Positions 8,048 to 17,145 of a stretch of 64,000 nt of DNA are shown here, piece after piece. Position 1 is the stretch's first letter; each line of letters opens with the position of its first letter. The DNA comes from Azospirillum halopraeferens DSM 3675. Lineage in GTDB: Bacteria > Pseudomonadota > Alphaproteobacteria > Azospirillales > Azospirillaceae. The notes beneath the pieces were generated by a model. It was not told the origin of the DNA, searched no databases, and worked only from the letters and a program-made list of their open reading frames with translations. Location of the stretch: positions 310,001 to 374,000 of the forward strand of contig NZ_AUCF01000001.1 in NCBI RefSeq assembly GCF_000429625.1, given 5' to 3'. The translations under genes were made by a program, and so were the position numbers.

Positions 8048-8830
8048 ATGGTGCGGTGTGGGGCACGGTGGGGAATGGCGGCGGTGGCCGCGGCGTGGCT
8101 GGCGCTGGGGGGTGCGGCGGCCGACGCGCACTTTCTGGAGCTGATCCCGTCCACCGAGATCGTTCCGGTGGAGGGGGACCGCGCCGTCACTCTCGACCTC
8201 ACCTTCACCCATCCCATGGAGGGCGGGCCGGCCATGAACCTGGTGCCGCCGGTCCGCTTCGGCGTCCTGTCCGGTGATACCCACGGCGATCTGCGCGGCG
8301 CCCTGACGGCGCGGGACGCCGACGGCAAGACCGCCTACACCGCGACGCATCGCTTCGCGGCACCGGGCGCCTACGTCTTCTATGTCGAACCCGCCCCGTA
8401 CTGGGAGGAGGCGGAGAAGGTCCACATCGTCCATTACACCAAGACGGTGGTCGACGTGGGCGGCGGGGAGGACTGGGACGCACTGGTCGGCTTCCCCGTT
8501 GAGATCCGCCCGCTGTCGCGGCCCTACGGCCTGTGGACCGGCAACCTGTTCCGCGGCCTGGCGCTGAAGGACGGGCAGCCGCTGCCCTTCGCCGACGTAG
8601 AGATCGAATGGAAGAACGACGGTTCGGTGACGGCGCCGTCGGATCCCTTCATCACGCAGGTGGTGCGCACCGGTCCCGACGGGGTCTTCGCCTATGCCAT
8701 GCCACGGGCGGGATGGTGGGGCTTCAATGTGCTGGCCGAGGCCGACCGGCCGCTTCCCGGACCGGACGGCACGCCCGCCGCGGTGGAGATGGGCGGGACC
8801 ATCTGGGTCAAAGCCGTCGACATGAAATAA
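8048..8830 (+). CDS. nikK: DUF4198 periplasmic nickel transport component NikK
   Basis: 260 residues. The signal peptide is [20 protein letters not shown]...AAADA, and the mature part begins [13 protein letters not shown], typical of DUF4198 proteins in nickel/cobalt ECF operons. NikK is an auxiliary periplasmic protein whose exact role is unsettled; delivery or binding of nickel is likely. The gene is first in the nikKMLQO operon, 25 bases after a NikR-like inverted repeat. Confidence 0.82.
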   Translation: MVRCGARWGMAAVAAAWLALGGAAADAHFLELIPSTEIVPVEGDRAVTLDLTFTHPMEGGPAMNLVPPVRFGVLSGDTHGDLRGALTARDADGKTAYTATHRFAAPGAYVFYVEPAPYWEEAEKVHIVHYTKTVVDVGGGEDWDALVGFPVEIRPLSRPYGLWTGNLFRGLALKDGQPLPFADVEIEWKNDGSVTAPSDPFITQVVRTGPDGVFAYAMPRAGWWGFNVLAEADRPLPGPDGTPAAVEMGGTIWVKAVDMK

Positions 8831-8862
8831 CGTAACCACCGGCGGCGCGGAGCGCGGCGACC

Positions 8863-9474
8863 ATGGCCCACATTCCCGACGGCGTCCTTTCGGTGCCCGT
8901 GCTCGCCGCCGGCGCGGCGGTGACCATCGCCGGCTGCGCCTACGGCCTGCGCCGGCTGGAGGCGGAGGACATCCCGCGGGTCGGCGCCCTGTCGGCCGTG
9001 TTCTTCGTCGCCGCTCTGGTCCATTTCCCGGTAGGGCCGTCCAGCGTCCACCTGATCCTCAACGGGCTGGTGGGCATCGCGCTGGGCTGGGCGGCCTTTC
9101 CCGCGATCCTGGTGGCGGTGCTGTTGCAGGCGGTGCTGTTCGGATTCGGCGGCCTGACGGTGCTGGGGATCAACGTCGCCATCATGGCGGTGCCGGCCGT
9201 CCTGTGCCGGCTGGCGTTCGACGCCATGCGCCGCACGCCGGCCGCGGCGGGCGGGGTCGCCGCGCTGGGAGTCCTGCTGACCGCCCTGGCGGTGGCCCTG
9301 GTGCTGACCCTCAGCGGGCGGGAGTTCGCCGCCGCCGCCAAGCTCACCATCCTCGCCCATCTGCCGGTGATGGTCATCGAGGCCGCCTTCACCGCCGCCG
9401 CCGTGGCGCTGGTCCTGCGGGTCCGCCCGGACATCCTGGCGAGCGGCGCGCCGGGCGCGGAGGCGGGACGATGA
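8863..9474 (+). CDS. nikM: nickel ECF transporter substrate-binding subunit NikM (CbiM family)
   Basis: 203 residues with about six membrane spans. It is the S-component that binds Ni(II). The N-terminus is MAHIPDG rather than the common MHIPDG. Methionine before Ala is normally removed, which would leave His as residue 2 and restore the amine-His metal site known from NikM. A second His lies in VGPSSVHLILNGLVG. The nik operon context with nikR upstream favours nickel over cobalt. The gene overlaps nikL by four bases. Confidence 0.88.
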   Translation: MAHIPDGVLSVPVLAAGAAVTIAGCAYGLRRLEAEDIPRVGALSAVFFVAALVHFPVGPSSVHLILNGLVGIALGWAAFPAILVAVLLQAVLFGFGGLTVLGINVAIMAVPAVLCRLAFDAMRRTPAAAGGVAALGVLLTALAVALVLTLSGREFAAAAKLTILAHLPVMVIEAAFTAAAVALVLRVRPDILASGAPGAEAGR

Positions 9475-10055
9475 GCGCCTCCATCCTGCGGGCCGCCGCG
9501 CTGGCGGTGGCGATGCTCACCGCCGCTACGCCGGCGCTGGCCCACAAGATGAAGCTGTTCGCCACCGCCGAGGGGGCGACGGTCGCCGGCTACGCCTACT
9601 TCAGCCCCGGCGGACGGGCGCGGGACGTGCCGGTGACCGCCGTCGACGGCGACGGGGTGACGGTCTTCCGGGGACGGACCGACGCCGAAGGTGCCTTCCG
9701 CTTCCCGGCGGAACGGCGCAGTGACCTGACGATCGTGGTCAGCGGCGCCGACGGGCACGAGGCGCGCTTCACGCTCCGCGCCGCGGAGTTGCCGGGAACC
9801 CTGCCCGGCGGCCCGTCCGCCGCCGCCGCGCCTCCTCCGGCCGCCGCGCCGTCCGGGCCCCCCCCGGACCTGGCCGCGCTGATCGAGGCGAGCGTGGCGC
9901 GCCAGGTGCGGCCGTTGCGCGAACAGCTCGACGCCTATGAGGCGGCGGTGGGGATGCGGGACGTGGCGGGCGGCCTCGGCTACATCATCGGGCTGGCGGG
10001 GCTGGCCTACGGCCTGTCCATGCGCCGGCGCCTGCGGGCGGGGAGGGAGTCATGA
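9471..10055 (+). CDS. nikL: nickel transport membrane component NikL
   Basis: 194 residues. A signal peptide (residues 1-24) ends at ALA-HKMKLFATAEG, leaving a His-Lys-Met mature N-terminus. A beta-rich carboxypeptidase-like domain follows (VTVFRGRTDAEGAFRFP), then an Ala/Pro-rich linker, a coiled segment and one C-terminal span (LGYIIGLAGLAYGL). NikL stands in for NikN in nikKMLQO-type transporters. The ATG is in an ATGA overlap with nikM, and the end overlaps nikQ by four bases. Confidence 0.8.
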   Translation: MSASILRAAALAVAMLTAATPALAHKMKLFATAEGATVAGYAYFSPGGRARDVPVTAVDGDGVTVFRGRTDAEGAFRFPAERRSDLTIVVSGADGHEARFTLRAAELPGTLPGGPSAAAAPPPAAAPSGPPPDLAALIEASVARQVRPLREQLDAYEAAVGMRDVAGGLGYIIGLAGLAYGLSMRRRLRAGRES

Positions 10056-10801
10056 CCGTGCGGGAACCGGTTGGCGGCGGACTCGTCGCCGCGCTCGACC
10101 CGCGGACCCGGGTGGTGACGGCCGCGGCCTTCGCGGTGGTGGCGGTGGCGCTCGGCACCCTGCCGGCCCTGGCGGCGGCGCTGGGGTTTGCGGCACTCCT
10201 GGCCGTTGCGGCGCGGCTGCCGTTGTGGCGCACCCTGCGCACGTTGGCCGCCCTGGACGGGGTGGTCGCCCTGGCTCTGCTGACGCTGCCCTTCACGGTG
10301 CCCGGCGCGCCGTGGCTGACCGTCGCCGGCCTCACCGCCACGTGGGAGGGGGTGGAACGCGCCCTCGCCATCCTGATGACCGCCAACGCCGTGGTGCTGG
10401 CCCTGCTGGCGCTGGTCGGCACCATGGACGTCATCGTGCTGGGCCGCACCCTGGCGCGGCTGGGCGCGCCGGAGAAGCTGGTCCACCTGCTGCTGTTCAC
10501 CGTGCGCACCCTGGACGTGCTGGAGCGGGAGTACCGCCGCCTGCGCACGGCCATGCGGGCGCGGGCGTTCCGCGCCGGCACCAACCGCCACACCTGGCGC
10601 ACGCTGGGCTGGCTGTTCGGCATGCTGATCGTGCGCGCGGTGGAGCGGGCGGATCGGGTGGTCGCCGCCATGCGCTGCCGCGGCTTCGACGGCCGTCTGC
10701 GCTCGCTGGAGGCGGACGGCGGGTTCCGGCGCGGCGACGGGGTGTTCGCGGTGGCCTCGGCCGCCGGAATGGTGCTGGTCGCCGTGGTCGGCCGGCTGTG
10801 A
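10052..10801 (+). CDS. nikQ: ECF transporter transmembrane subunit NikQ (CbiQ family)
   Basis: 249 residues. It is the T-component that links the ATPase to the nickel-binding subunit. Several N-terminal hydrophobic spans are followed by a cytoplasmic coupling region with two Ala-Arg-Gly/Cys-type motifs, AMRARAFRAG and AMRCRGFDG, the signature short motifs of CbiQ proteins. It overlaps nikL and nikO by four bases each, so expression is tightly coupled. Confidence 0.88.
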   Translation: MTVREPVGGGLVAALDPRTRVVTAAAFAVVAVALGTLPALAAALGFAALLAVAARLPLWRTLRTLAALDGVVALALLTLPFTVPGAPWLTVAGLTATWEGVERALAILMTANAVVLALLALVGTMDVIVLGRTLARLGAPEKLVHLLLFTVRTLDVLEREYRRLRTAMRARAFRAGTNRHTWRTLGWLFGMLIVRAVERADRVVAAMRCRGFDGRLRSLEADGGFRRGDGVFAVASAAGMVLVAVVGRL

Positions 10802-11457
10802 CCGCCGCCGCCCTGTTCCGCCTGGAGGGCGTGTCCTTCGCCTATGACCCCGCCCGTCCGGTGCTGCGCGGTGCCGACTTCCGTTTGCACGCGGGGGAGC
10901 GGGTGGCGCTGGTCGGGCCCAACGGTGCCGGCAAGACTACCCTGTTCCACCTGATGGTCGGCCTGCTGCGGCCGTCCGCCGGGACGGTCGAGGCGTTCGG
11001 GGCGGTGCGGGTGCGCGAGAAGGACTTCCACGGCGTGCGCCTGCGTGCCGGGCTGCTGTTCCAGGATTCCGACGACCAGCTTTTCTGCCCGACGGTGGTG
11101 GAGGACGTGGCCTTCGGCCCGCTGAACCGCGGGTTGGCGCCCCGTATGGCCCGCGCCCGCGCCCTGGAGACGCTGGCCGCGCTGGGGCTGGAGGGCTTTG
11201 CCGACCGGGTGACCCACCGGCTGTCGGGCGGCGAAAAGCGCCTGGTGGCACTGGCCACGGTGCTGGCCATGGAGCCGGAGGTGCTGCTGCTGGACGAACC
11301 GACCAACGCCCTCGACGCGGCGACGGCGGAGCGGCTGACGTCGGTCCTGGAGTCGCTGCCGCAGGCCATGGTGGTCATCGCCCACGACGAGGCGCTGCTC
11401 GCCCGCATCACCCGCCGCCGCGTCCGCCTGGAGGCGGGGCGCCTTGTCGAAGGATGA
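10798..11457 (+). CDS. nikO: ECF transporter ATPase NikO (CbiO family)
   Basis: 219 residues. ABC ATPase with Walker A VGPNGAGKTTLF, Q-loop LFQDSDDQLFCPTVVEDV (the DDQLF motif is typical of ECF ATPases), signature LSGGEKRLVALA and Walker B VLLLDEPTNALD. The GTG at 10798 overlaps the nikQ stop (GTGA) and puts the ABC fold at the correct distance from the N-terminus. It hydrolyses ATP to drive nickel uptake. Last gene of the operon. Confidence 0.9.
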   Translation: MTAAALFRLEGVSFAYDPARPVLRGADFRLHAGERVALVGPNGAGKTTLFHLMVGLLRPSAGTVEAFGAVRVREKDFHGVRLRAGLLFQDSDDQLFCPTVVEDVAFGPLNRGLAPRMARARALETLAALGLEGFADRVTHRLSGGEKRLVALATVLAMEPEVLLLDEPTNALDAATAERLTSVLESLPQAMVVIAHDEALLARITRRRVRLEAGRLVEG

Positions 11458-11471
11458 CGCCGCGGGAGGAA

Positions 11472-11499
11472 TTGGCCCCATTGCGGATCATGGTATAAG
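11472..11499 (+). promoter_or_regulatory. candidate extended -10 promoter for trpB2
   Basis: TTGGCC (11472-11477), 16 bases, then TGG-TATAAG with the -10 at 11494-11499; the TG before the -10 fits an extended -10 element. It lies about 50 bases before the trpB2 start, in the gap after nikO. Confidence 0.5.
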
Positions 11500-11550
11500 C
11501 CGGGGCAACGGCCGTCCGCGCCGGGCGGACCGAATGTCGGGAGGATACGC

Positions 11551-12915
11551 ATGAGCGAGAGCACGAAATACGTGCTGGACGAAGACCGGATGCCCCGGGA
11601 CTGGTACAATCTGGCGGCCGACCTGCCGGTGCCGCTGCCGCCGCCGCTGCACCCGGCGACCGGGCAGGGGATCGGCCCGGACGATCTGGCGCCCATCTTC
11701 CCCATGGCCGTCATCGCCCAGGAGGTGTCGACCGAGCGCTGGATCGAGATTCCCGAACCCGTGCGCGACGTCTACCGCCTGTGGCGGCCGAGCCCGCTGG
11801 TGCGGGCGCGCCGGCTGGAGCGGGCGCTGGACACGCCGGCCAAGATCTATTTCAAGTACGAGGGCGTCAGCCCGGCCGGCAGCCACAAGCCCAACACCTC
11901 CGTTCCGCAGGCATTCTACAACAAGGAAGAGGGTGTGCGCCGCCTGACCACCGAGACGGGGGCGGGGCAGTGGGGCTCCTCGCTGGCGTTCGCCGGCTCC
12001 CTGTTCGGGCTGGAGGTGGAGGTCTTCATGGTGAAGATCAGCTACCACCAGAAGCCCTATCGGCGCGCGCTGATGGAAACCTACGGCGCCACCTGCATCG
12101 CCAGCCCGTCCGACATGACGGAATCCGGCCGCGCCATCCTGGCGAAGTTCCCGGACTCCACGGGGTCGCTGGGCATCGCCATCTCCGAGGCGGTGGAACG
12201 GGCGGTGCAGCGCGACGACACCAAGTACGCCCTGGGCAGCGTGCTGAACCACGTCCTGCTGCACCAGACCATCATCGGCGAGGAGGCGATGGAGCAGATG
12301 GCCATGGCCGGCGACGAGCCGGACGTGGTGATCGGCTGCACCGGCGGCGGCTCCAACTTCGCCGGGCTCGCGTTCCCCTACATCCGGGAGAAGCTGAAGG
12401 GCAAGACGGTCCGCATCGTGGCGGTGGAGCCGGCCTCCTGCCCGACCCTGACCAAGGGCGTCTACGCCTACGACTTCGGCGATACCGGGCATCTGACGCC
12501 GCTGGTGAAGATGCACACGCTGGGCTCCACCTTCATGCCGCCGGGCTTCCACGCGGGGGGCCTGCGCTACCACGGCATGGCGCCGATGGTCAGCCACGTG
12601 AAGGAACTGGGTCTGATCGAGGCGCGCGCCTACCCGCAGACCACCTGCTTCGAGGCGGCCGTCACCTTCGCCCGCAACGAAGGCATCGTGCCGGCCCCCG
12701 AATCGTCCCATGCAGTGCGCGCCGCCGTGGACGAGGCGCTGCGCTGCAAGGCGGAGGGCAGGGCGGAGACCATCCTGTTCAACCTGTCCGGCCACGGCCA
12801 TTTCGACATGCAGGCGTACACCGACTATTTCGCCGGCAAGCTGCAGGACGTGCCCTACGACGAGGCCGCGCTGCGGGCCGCCATGGCCGACCTGCCGACG
12901 GTGGCGGCGGAGTAG
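11551..12915 (+). CDS. TrpB2-type pyridoxal-phosphate enzyme (tryptophan synthase beta-like)
   Basis: 454 residues, the long TrpB2 form rather than the roughly 400-residue TrpB1. Features: [17 protein letters not shown] (PLP lysine in SHKPN), [10 protein letters not shown], the phosphate-binding loop GCTGGGSNF and [13 protein letters not shown]. TrpB2 joins indole and serine to make tryptophan, sometimes without TrpA, or acts on O-phosphoserine. No trpA is present in the window, so it probably works as an independent indole-salvaging enzyme. A GGGAGG ribosome-binding site precedes the ATG. Confidence 0.9.
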   Translation: MSESTKYVLDEDRMPRDWYNLAADLPVPLPPPLHPATGQGIGPDDLAPIFPMAVIAQEVSTERWIEIPEPVRDVYRLWRPSPLVRARRLERALDTPAKIYFKYEGVSPAGSHKPNTSVPQAFYNKEEGVRRLTTETGAGQWGSSLAFAGSLFGLEVEVFMVKISYHQKPYRRALMETYGATCIASPSDMTESGRAILAKFPDSTGSLGIAISEAVERAVQRDDTKYALGSVLNHVLLHQTIIGEEAMEQMAMAGDEPDVVIGCTGGGSNFAGLAFPYIREKLKGKTVRIVAVEPASCPTLTKGVYAYDFGDTGHLTPLVKMHTLGSTFMPPGFHAGGLRYHGMAPMVSHVKELGLIEARAYPQTTCFEAAVTFARNEGIVPAPESSHAVRAAVDEALRCKAEGRAETILFNLSGHGHFDMQAYTDYFAGKLQDVPYDEAALRAAMADLPTVAAE

Positions 12916-12927
12916 GCGTCCCGCCCC

Positions 12928-12965
12928 GTTCCGGTCCCGCCGGTCACGGAAGGCGGGACCGGAAC
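12928..12965. terminator. 14-bp perfect inverted repeat between convergent genes
   Basis: GTTCCGGTCCCGCC (12928-12941) pairs with GGCGGGACCGGAAC (12952-12965) across a 10-base loop. It sits between trpB2 and the MFS gene and contains the MFS stop codon. It has no T-tract, so it may stop or stabilise transcripts from both sides. Confidence 0.6.
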
Positions 12966-14152
12966 CACAGGGCGAGCGCCGGCAGCAGGAGGGCCACCGC
13001 CGCGAACAGCGGCGGGAAGCCCACGGCCTCCACCGCCGGCCCGGCCAGCGCCACGCCCGTCGCCTGGCCCAGGAACAGGGCGCTGGCGAACAGCGTCACG
13101 GCGATGCCGCGGGCCTGCGGCGCCATCTGGGTCGCCCGGGTTTGCAGCGTGTTGTGGAACAGGTAGAAGCCGGCGCCGCACACCGCCACACCGGGGATGA
13201 GCGCCCACCAGACGGGCACCAGGGCGAACAGCCCGTACCCGGCGGCCAGCAGCAGCCCGCCGGCCAGCACCATGCCCCGCTGGCCCAGGCGGGCGACCAC
13301 CCGGGCCGCCGTCAGGGTGTAGGCCAGCGCCCCCAGCCCGAAGGCGGTCAGCAGCAGCCCGATGGTGGCGTAATCGAAGCCGTAATCCTGGCGCAGGAAG
13401 GCGCCGAGATAGGTGAAGGCGCCGAAGAACAGCATGCCTTCGATGAACACGACCGCCAGCACCAGACGCACCGCCGCCGACCGCGCCAGGCCGCGGTAGG
13501 CGGACACCAGCGCGGTGAGGCCGGTGGGCCGGCGGGTGTCGGACACCCGGGGTGAGCGCAGTTCCACGAACAGCAGCGCCGCGATCACCAGATAGACTGC
13601 GGCGAACAGGACGAAGACCCCGCGCCAGCCCAGGAACTCCCCGAGGATGCCGCCCAGCGCCTGGCCGGCGATGATTCCCAGGATCTGGCCCGATATGAAG
13701 CGGGCCAGCACCGGCTGGCGGCTCTCATAGGGGACATGGTCGCCGATGTAGGCCATGGCCAGCGGGATCAGCGCCGCCGCGGCCGCCCCGCCGGCCAGGC
13801 GCAGCAGGCCGAGCGTCGCGAGATCCCCGGCCAGCGCCGCGGCCAGCGTGGCGAAGGCGCCCAGCAGGGTGGCGACCGTGATGGTGGCATACTTGCCCCA
13901 GCGGTCGCCCAGCGGCCCGTAAACGATCTGGCAGAGGCCGTAGGCCAGGGTGTAGGCGGTCGCCACCACCGACGCGTCGGCGACGCTCGCCCCGAACTCC
14001 TCCGCCACCTGCGGCAGCAGCGGATCAGCGACGCGCAGCGTGGTTGCCGAGGCGAAACCGGCAGCGGCCAGCAGCAGCAGCGGCCGGGCGGCAATGGTAC
14101 CGGCGGGTGCGGCGGCGGGGACGGCGGGCGTCGCGGAAGAAGCATCCGGCAT
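12944..14152 (-). CDS. MFS transporter, drug/arabinose-efflux type
   Basis: 402 residues with about 12 hydrophobic spans and the MFS motif GPLGDRWGKY after span 2. The VATAYTLAYGLCQIVYGPLG and RLAGGAAAAALIPLAMAYIGD blocks resemble AraJ/YdhP-like exporters of the 12-TM DHA1 group. The ATG at 14152 begins a short Ala/Pro-rich tail before span 1; longer in-frame extensions lack domain support. The substrate is unknown. The gene is divergent from moeA. Confidence 0.83.
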   Translation of the reverse strand: MPDASSATPAVPAAAPAGTIAARPLLLLAAAGFASATTLRVADPLLPQVAEEFGASVADASVVATAYTLAYGLCQIVYGPLGDRWGKYATITVATLLGAFATLAAALAGDLATLGLLRLAGGAAAAALIPLAMAYIGDHVPYESRQPVLARFISGQILGIIAGQALGGILGEFLGWRGVFVLFAAVYLVIAALLFVELRSPRVSDTRRPTGLTALVSAYRGLARSAAVRLVLAVVFIEGMLFFGAFTYLGAFLRQDYGFDYATIGLLLTAFGLGALAYTLTAARVVARLGQRGMVLAGGLLLAAGYGLFALVPVWWALIPGVAVCGAGFYLFHNTLQTRATQMAPQARGIAVTLFASALFLGQATGVALAGPAVEAVGFPPLFAAVALLLPALALWFRSRLP

Positions 14153-14351
14153 GGGGCATACCAGCGGTGGGGACCGGGGCAAGCCTATCCGCGCCGCACC
14201 GCCGTCGCCAACAGCCGCATGGCAGCCCCGCAATCGGTGCTGCGGCGGTATTGCGCGCCTGACCTCCCCGCCAAGGCTGTTGCCAATCCGCCGATGGTTG
14301 GCGACGATGGCGGGCCGTCCCGTCTGGGCGGCGGATGGAGGAAGGACCGAA

Positions 14352-15596
14352 ATGGACTGCGACACCCCCCGCGCGGAGTCGGCCCCGCTGCCGTTGGACG
14401 AGGCGCTGGCCCGCATCGCCGCTGCCTACGGCCCGGTGACCGGCGTGGAGAGCGTGCCGCTGGCCCGCGCCTACGGCCGCGTTCTGGCGGAGCCGGTGGC
14501 CGCCGAAACGGATGTCCCCCCCGCGGCGGTGTCGGCGGTGGACGGCTATGGCTATGCCGCGGCTGCTGCGGTCGATGAGCCGCTGCGCCTGCCGGTGGTC
14601 GGCCGGGTGCCCGCGGGATCGGTCTTCCCCGGCACGGTCGGCACCGGTCAGGCCGTGCGGATCTTCACCGGCGCGCCGGTGCCCGCGGGCGTCGACACCG
14701 TCGCCATGCAGGAGGATTGCCGCGCCGCCGACGGGATCGTCACCGTGGGTTCACCGCCGCCACGGGGGGCAAACGTCCGCGCGGCCGGTGAGGACATGAA
14801 GGCGGGCGCGGTGGTGCTGACCCCCGGCCGGCGCCTGCGGGCGCAGGAGATCGGGCTCGTCGCCGCGGTGGGGCGCTCCGCCCTGGCGGTGCGCCGGCCG
14901 CTGCGCGTCGTGCTGTTCTCCACCGGCGACGAATTGCGCGAGCCCGGCACCGCCAAGCCGGCCGGCGCCATCTACGACGCCAACCGCTACACCGTCGGCG
15001 CCCAGTTGGCGGCCCTGGGGGTGGCGGTGGAGGATCTCGGCATCCTGCCCGACCGGCCCGACGCGGTGCGCGCCGCTCTGGCGGCGGCGGCGGAACGGGC
15101 GGACCTGATCATCACCTCCGGCGGCGTGTCGGTGGGGGAGGAGGACCATGTGAAGGGGGCCGTCGAGGCGCTGGGCTCCATTGACCTGTGGCGCCTGGCC
15201 ATCAAGCCGGGCAAACCGCTGGCCCTCGGCCGCGTCGGCGGTGCGGTGTTCCTCGGCCTGCCCGGCAACCCGGTGTCGGCCATGGTGACCTTCATGCTGG
15301 TGGGGCGCCCGCTGGTCCTGCGCCTGGCGGGGGCGGACCCGACGCCGGTGGCCCGCTGCCTGGTGGTCGCCGGCTTCGCCTTCCGGCGCAAGCCGGGACG
15401 GCGCGAATTCCTGCGCGCCCGGCTGGAGACGGGGGCGGACGGCCTGCCGGTCGCGCGGAAGTTCCCCAACGACAGCTCCGGCGTCCTCACCTCGATGGTG
15501 GAGGCCGACGGCCTTGTCGACATGCCCGAATCCGCCGACGAGATCCGCGAGGGCGACATGGTGGCCTTCCTGCCCTTCACCGGCCTGTTCGGTTAG
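14352..15596 (+). CDS. moeA: molybdopterin molybdotransferase MoeA
   Basis: 414 residues. MoeA inserts molybdenum into adenylylated molybdopterin in the cytoplasm. Visible features: SAVDGYGYA (where DGYA/DGYG is usual), GQAVRIFTGAPVPAGVDTV, STGDEL, YDANRY, the MoCF domain ITSGGVSVGEEDHVK, FLGLPGNPVSAMVTF and a C-terminal beta domain. Length and order are normal. It stands alone here. Molybdenum cofactor would serve enzymes such as nitrate reductase; nitrogenase uses a different cofactor. Confidence 0.94.
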   Translation: MDCDTPRAESAPLPLDEALARIAAAYGPVTGVESVPLARAYGRVLAEPVAAETDVPPAAVSAVDGYGYAAAAAVDEPLRLPVVGRVPAGSVFPGTVGTGQAVRIFTGAPVPAGVDTVAMQEDCRAADGIVTVGSPPPRGANVRAAGEDMKAGAVVLTPGRRLRAQEIGLVAAVGRSALAVRRPLRVVLFSTGDELREPGTAKPAGAIYDANRYTVGAQLAALGVAVEDLGILPDRPDAVRAALAAAAERADLIITSGGVSVGEEDHVKGAVEALGSIDLWRLAIKPGKPLALGRVGGAVFLGLPGNPVSAMVTFMLVGRPLVLRLAGADPTPVARCLVVAGFAFRRKPGRREFLRARLETGADGLPVARKFPNDSSGVLTSMVEADGLVDMPESADEIREGDMVAFLPFTGLFG

Positions 15597-15646
15597 GGCG
15601 CCGGTCGGCGGTGACAAACGATGGAGCGCCCGAAACCCGAAACCAC

Positions 15647-15985
15647 TCACATGCCCATGATCGCGGCGAGTTTACCGCGGACCTCGGCGAGCAATGCCGC
15701 GGGTACGGCACCGCCGGCGAAAGCGATCGGACGCGCAAGGGTGTCGATGCTGCGCACATGGCTGGCCAGCACCTCGCCGGCAACGGGAAGACCTTCGGGC
15801 AGGACGGCACTCGTGCCGAAGGGCCGGACCCGCGATGTGATCGGGCAAACGACAGCGAATCCGGTGGCCTTCCAGAACTCAACAGGCGAGACAACCAGCG
15901 CCGGCCGGCGCCCGCTCTGTTCCCGGCCCACCCGTGGGTCGAAGTCTGTCCAGATCAGGTCGCCGGCTGCCGGTTCGTAACTCAC
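15647..15985 (-). CDS. MazF/PemK-family toxin
   Basis: 112 residues. Likely a sequence-specific endoribonuclease toxin. Motifs: GDLIWTDFDPRVGREQSGRRPALVVSP (MazF beta-barrel with the GxExxGRRPALVVS core), CPITSR and a C-terminal helix. The start overlaps the antitoxin stop by four bases, the usual order with the antitoxin first. The recognition triplet or pentamer cannot be predicted. Confidence 0.88.
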   Translation of the reverse strand: MSYEPAAGDLIWTDFDPRVGREQSGRRPALVVSPVEFWKATGFAVVCPITSRVRPFGTSAVLPEGLPVAGEVLASHVRSIDTLARPIAFAGGAVPAALLAEVRGKLAAIMGM

Positions 15986-16227
15986 GGCGTGCCATCCTCG
16001 CGACCGATGTCCGGTCCCCAGTCATACACGTCGCGCATCGCCTCCGGTGTCATTCCGGTCAGCAGTTCGTCCAGATCATAACGCGGGCGGTCGGTCCGGA
16101 TGACGATCCGGTCGCCTTCGGCTTCGATCTCCACCCGGCCGCCCTCCGCGAGCCCGAAGCGAGCGGCAATATCCTTGGGAATGCGCAGACCGAGGCTGTT
16201 GCCCCAACGGGCGAGTTGAACCTGCAC
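15982..16227 (-). CDS. MazE-like AbrB-type antitoxin
   Basis: 81 residues. An AbrB/MazE swapped-hairpin domain (QVQLARWGNSLGLRIPKDIA) is followed by an acidic toxin-binding tail (YDLDELLTGMTPEAMRDVYDW). Two GTG codons compete. The one at 16227 is chosen because GGAGG (16233-16237) lies five bases upstream and overlaps the earlier GTG. It neutralises the adjacent MazF-like toxin and probably represses its own promoter through the palindrome upstream. Confidence 0.87.
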   Translation of the reverse strand: MQVQLARWGNSLGLRIPKDIAARFGLAEGGRVEIEAEGDRIVIRTDRPRYDLDELLTGMTPEAMRDVYDWGPDIGREDGTP

Positions 16228-16239
16228 GTTCACCTCCGT

Positions 16240-16256
16240 GATATACTTCGTATATC
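16240..16256 (-). promoter_or_regulatory. palindromic operator of the toxin-antitoxin pair
   Basis: A perfect inverted repeat GATATAC-TTC-GTATATC lies just upstream of the antitoxin start. It is AT-rich in a GC-rich region and contains promoter-like TATAC. This fits autoregulation by the antitoxin/toxin complex. Confidence 0.7.
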
Positions 16257-16332
16257 CTATCCTGCGAGCAACCGCGACGCAAGCCTCCGATGCGCACGGG
16301 GAAGGTCGTCCGGCCGACGTCCCGGATCGGCA

Positions 16333-17145
16333 TCACGTTGAGCCCGCGACACTCCCGTCCGCCGGTCGGAACGCCCAGGCGTGCATGCCGAGGTTGCCGT
16401 GCTCGAACCCGGCGTGCAGGGGTTCGCCGCGGGCGTCCGGTCCGGCGGCGCCGAAGGCGACGGGCAGGGGCAGGAAATGCTCGTCGGTGGGGTGGGCGGT
16501 GCGGGCATCGGGGGCGTCGCTCCAGGCGGCCAGGGCCGCCGCGTCACCGGCCGCCAGCACCCCGTCCAGCCACCCGGCGAATCCCGCCGCCCAGGGGGCG
16601 GGGCCGCTCCGGTCGCCGCGGCGGAAGTCGTGGAGGTTGTGCACGGCGCCACCGCTGCCCAGCACCAGCACGCCTTCGTGCGCCAGCGGCGCCAGCGCCC
16701 GCCCCAGCGCCAGGTGGGCGGCCGCGTCGCTGTGGGGCTGCACCGAGAGCTGCGCCACGGGGATGTCGGCCTGCGGGTACATCAGCCGCAGAGGCACCCA
16801 GGCGCCGTGGTCGAGCCCCTGCGCCGCGTCCGTCTCCCCGGCCATGCCGGCGGCGTCCAAGAGGGCCATCACCCGCTCCGCCAGCGCCGGCGCCCCCGGG
16901 GCGGGGTAGGTGAGGCGGTAGAGGGGCTCCGGGAAGCCATAGAAATCGTGGATGGTGTCCGGCCTCACCGCGCCGCTCACCATGGGCCGCCGCGTTGTCC
17001 AGTGCGCCGACACCGCGAGGATCGCCGCCGGCCGCTCCAGCCGCCGGCCGAGGCCGGCAAGGAAGGCATGGCCGGGCGATTCAGCGTCGAGCACCAGCAT
17101 GGGGGAGCCGTGGGAGACGAAAACGGGCGGGAGGAAGGCGGGCAT
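16333..17145 (-). CDS. DODA-type extradiol aromatic ring-opening dioxygenase family protein
   Basis: 270 residues, LigB superfamily. Metal-site histidines are visible in PVFVSHGSPM, ILAVSAHWTTR and LDHGAWVPLRLMYP, with HPTDEHFLPLPVAFGA near the end. This set is typical of the YgiD/4,5-DOPA dioxygenase group, which opens catechol-type rings using Fe or Zn. The physiological substrate is unknown. ATG at 17145. It is a single gene next to the toxin-antitoxin pair. Confidence 0.86.
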   Translation of the reverse strand: MPAFLPPVFVSHGSPMLVLDAESPGHAFLAGLGRRLERPAAILAVSAHWTTRRPMVSGAVRPDTIHDFYGFPEPLYRLTYPAPGAPALAERVMALLDAAGMAGETDAAQGLDHGAWVPLRLMYPQADIPVAQLSVQPHSDAAAHLALGRALAPLAHEGVLVLGSGGAVHNLHDFRRGDRSGPAPWAAGFAGWLDGVLAAGDAAALAAWSDAPDARTAHPTDEHFLPLPVAFGAAGPDARGEPLHAGFEHGNLGMHAWAFRPADGSVAGST

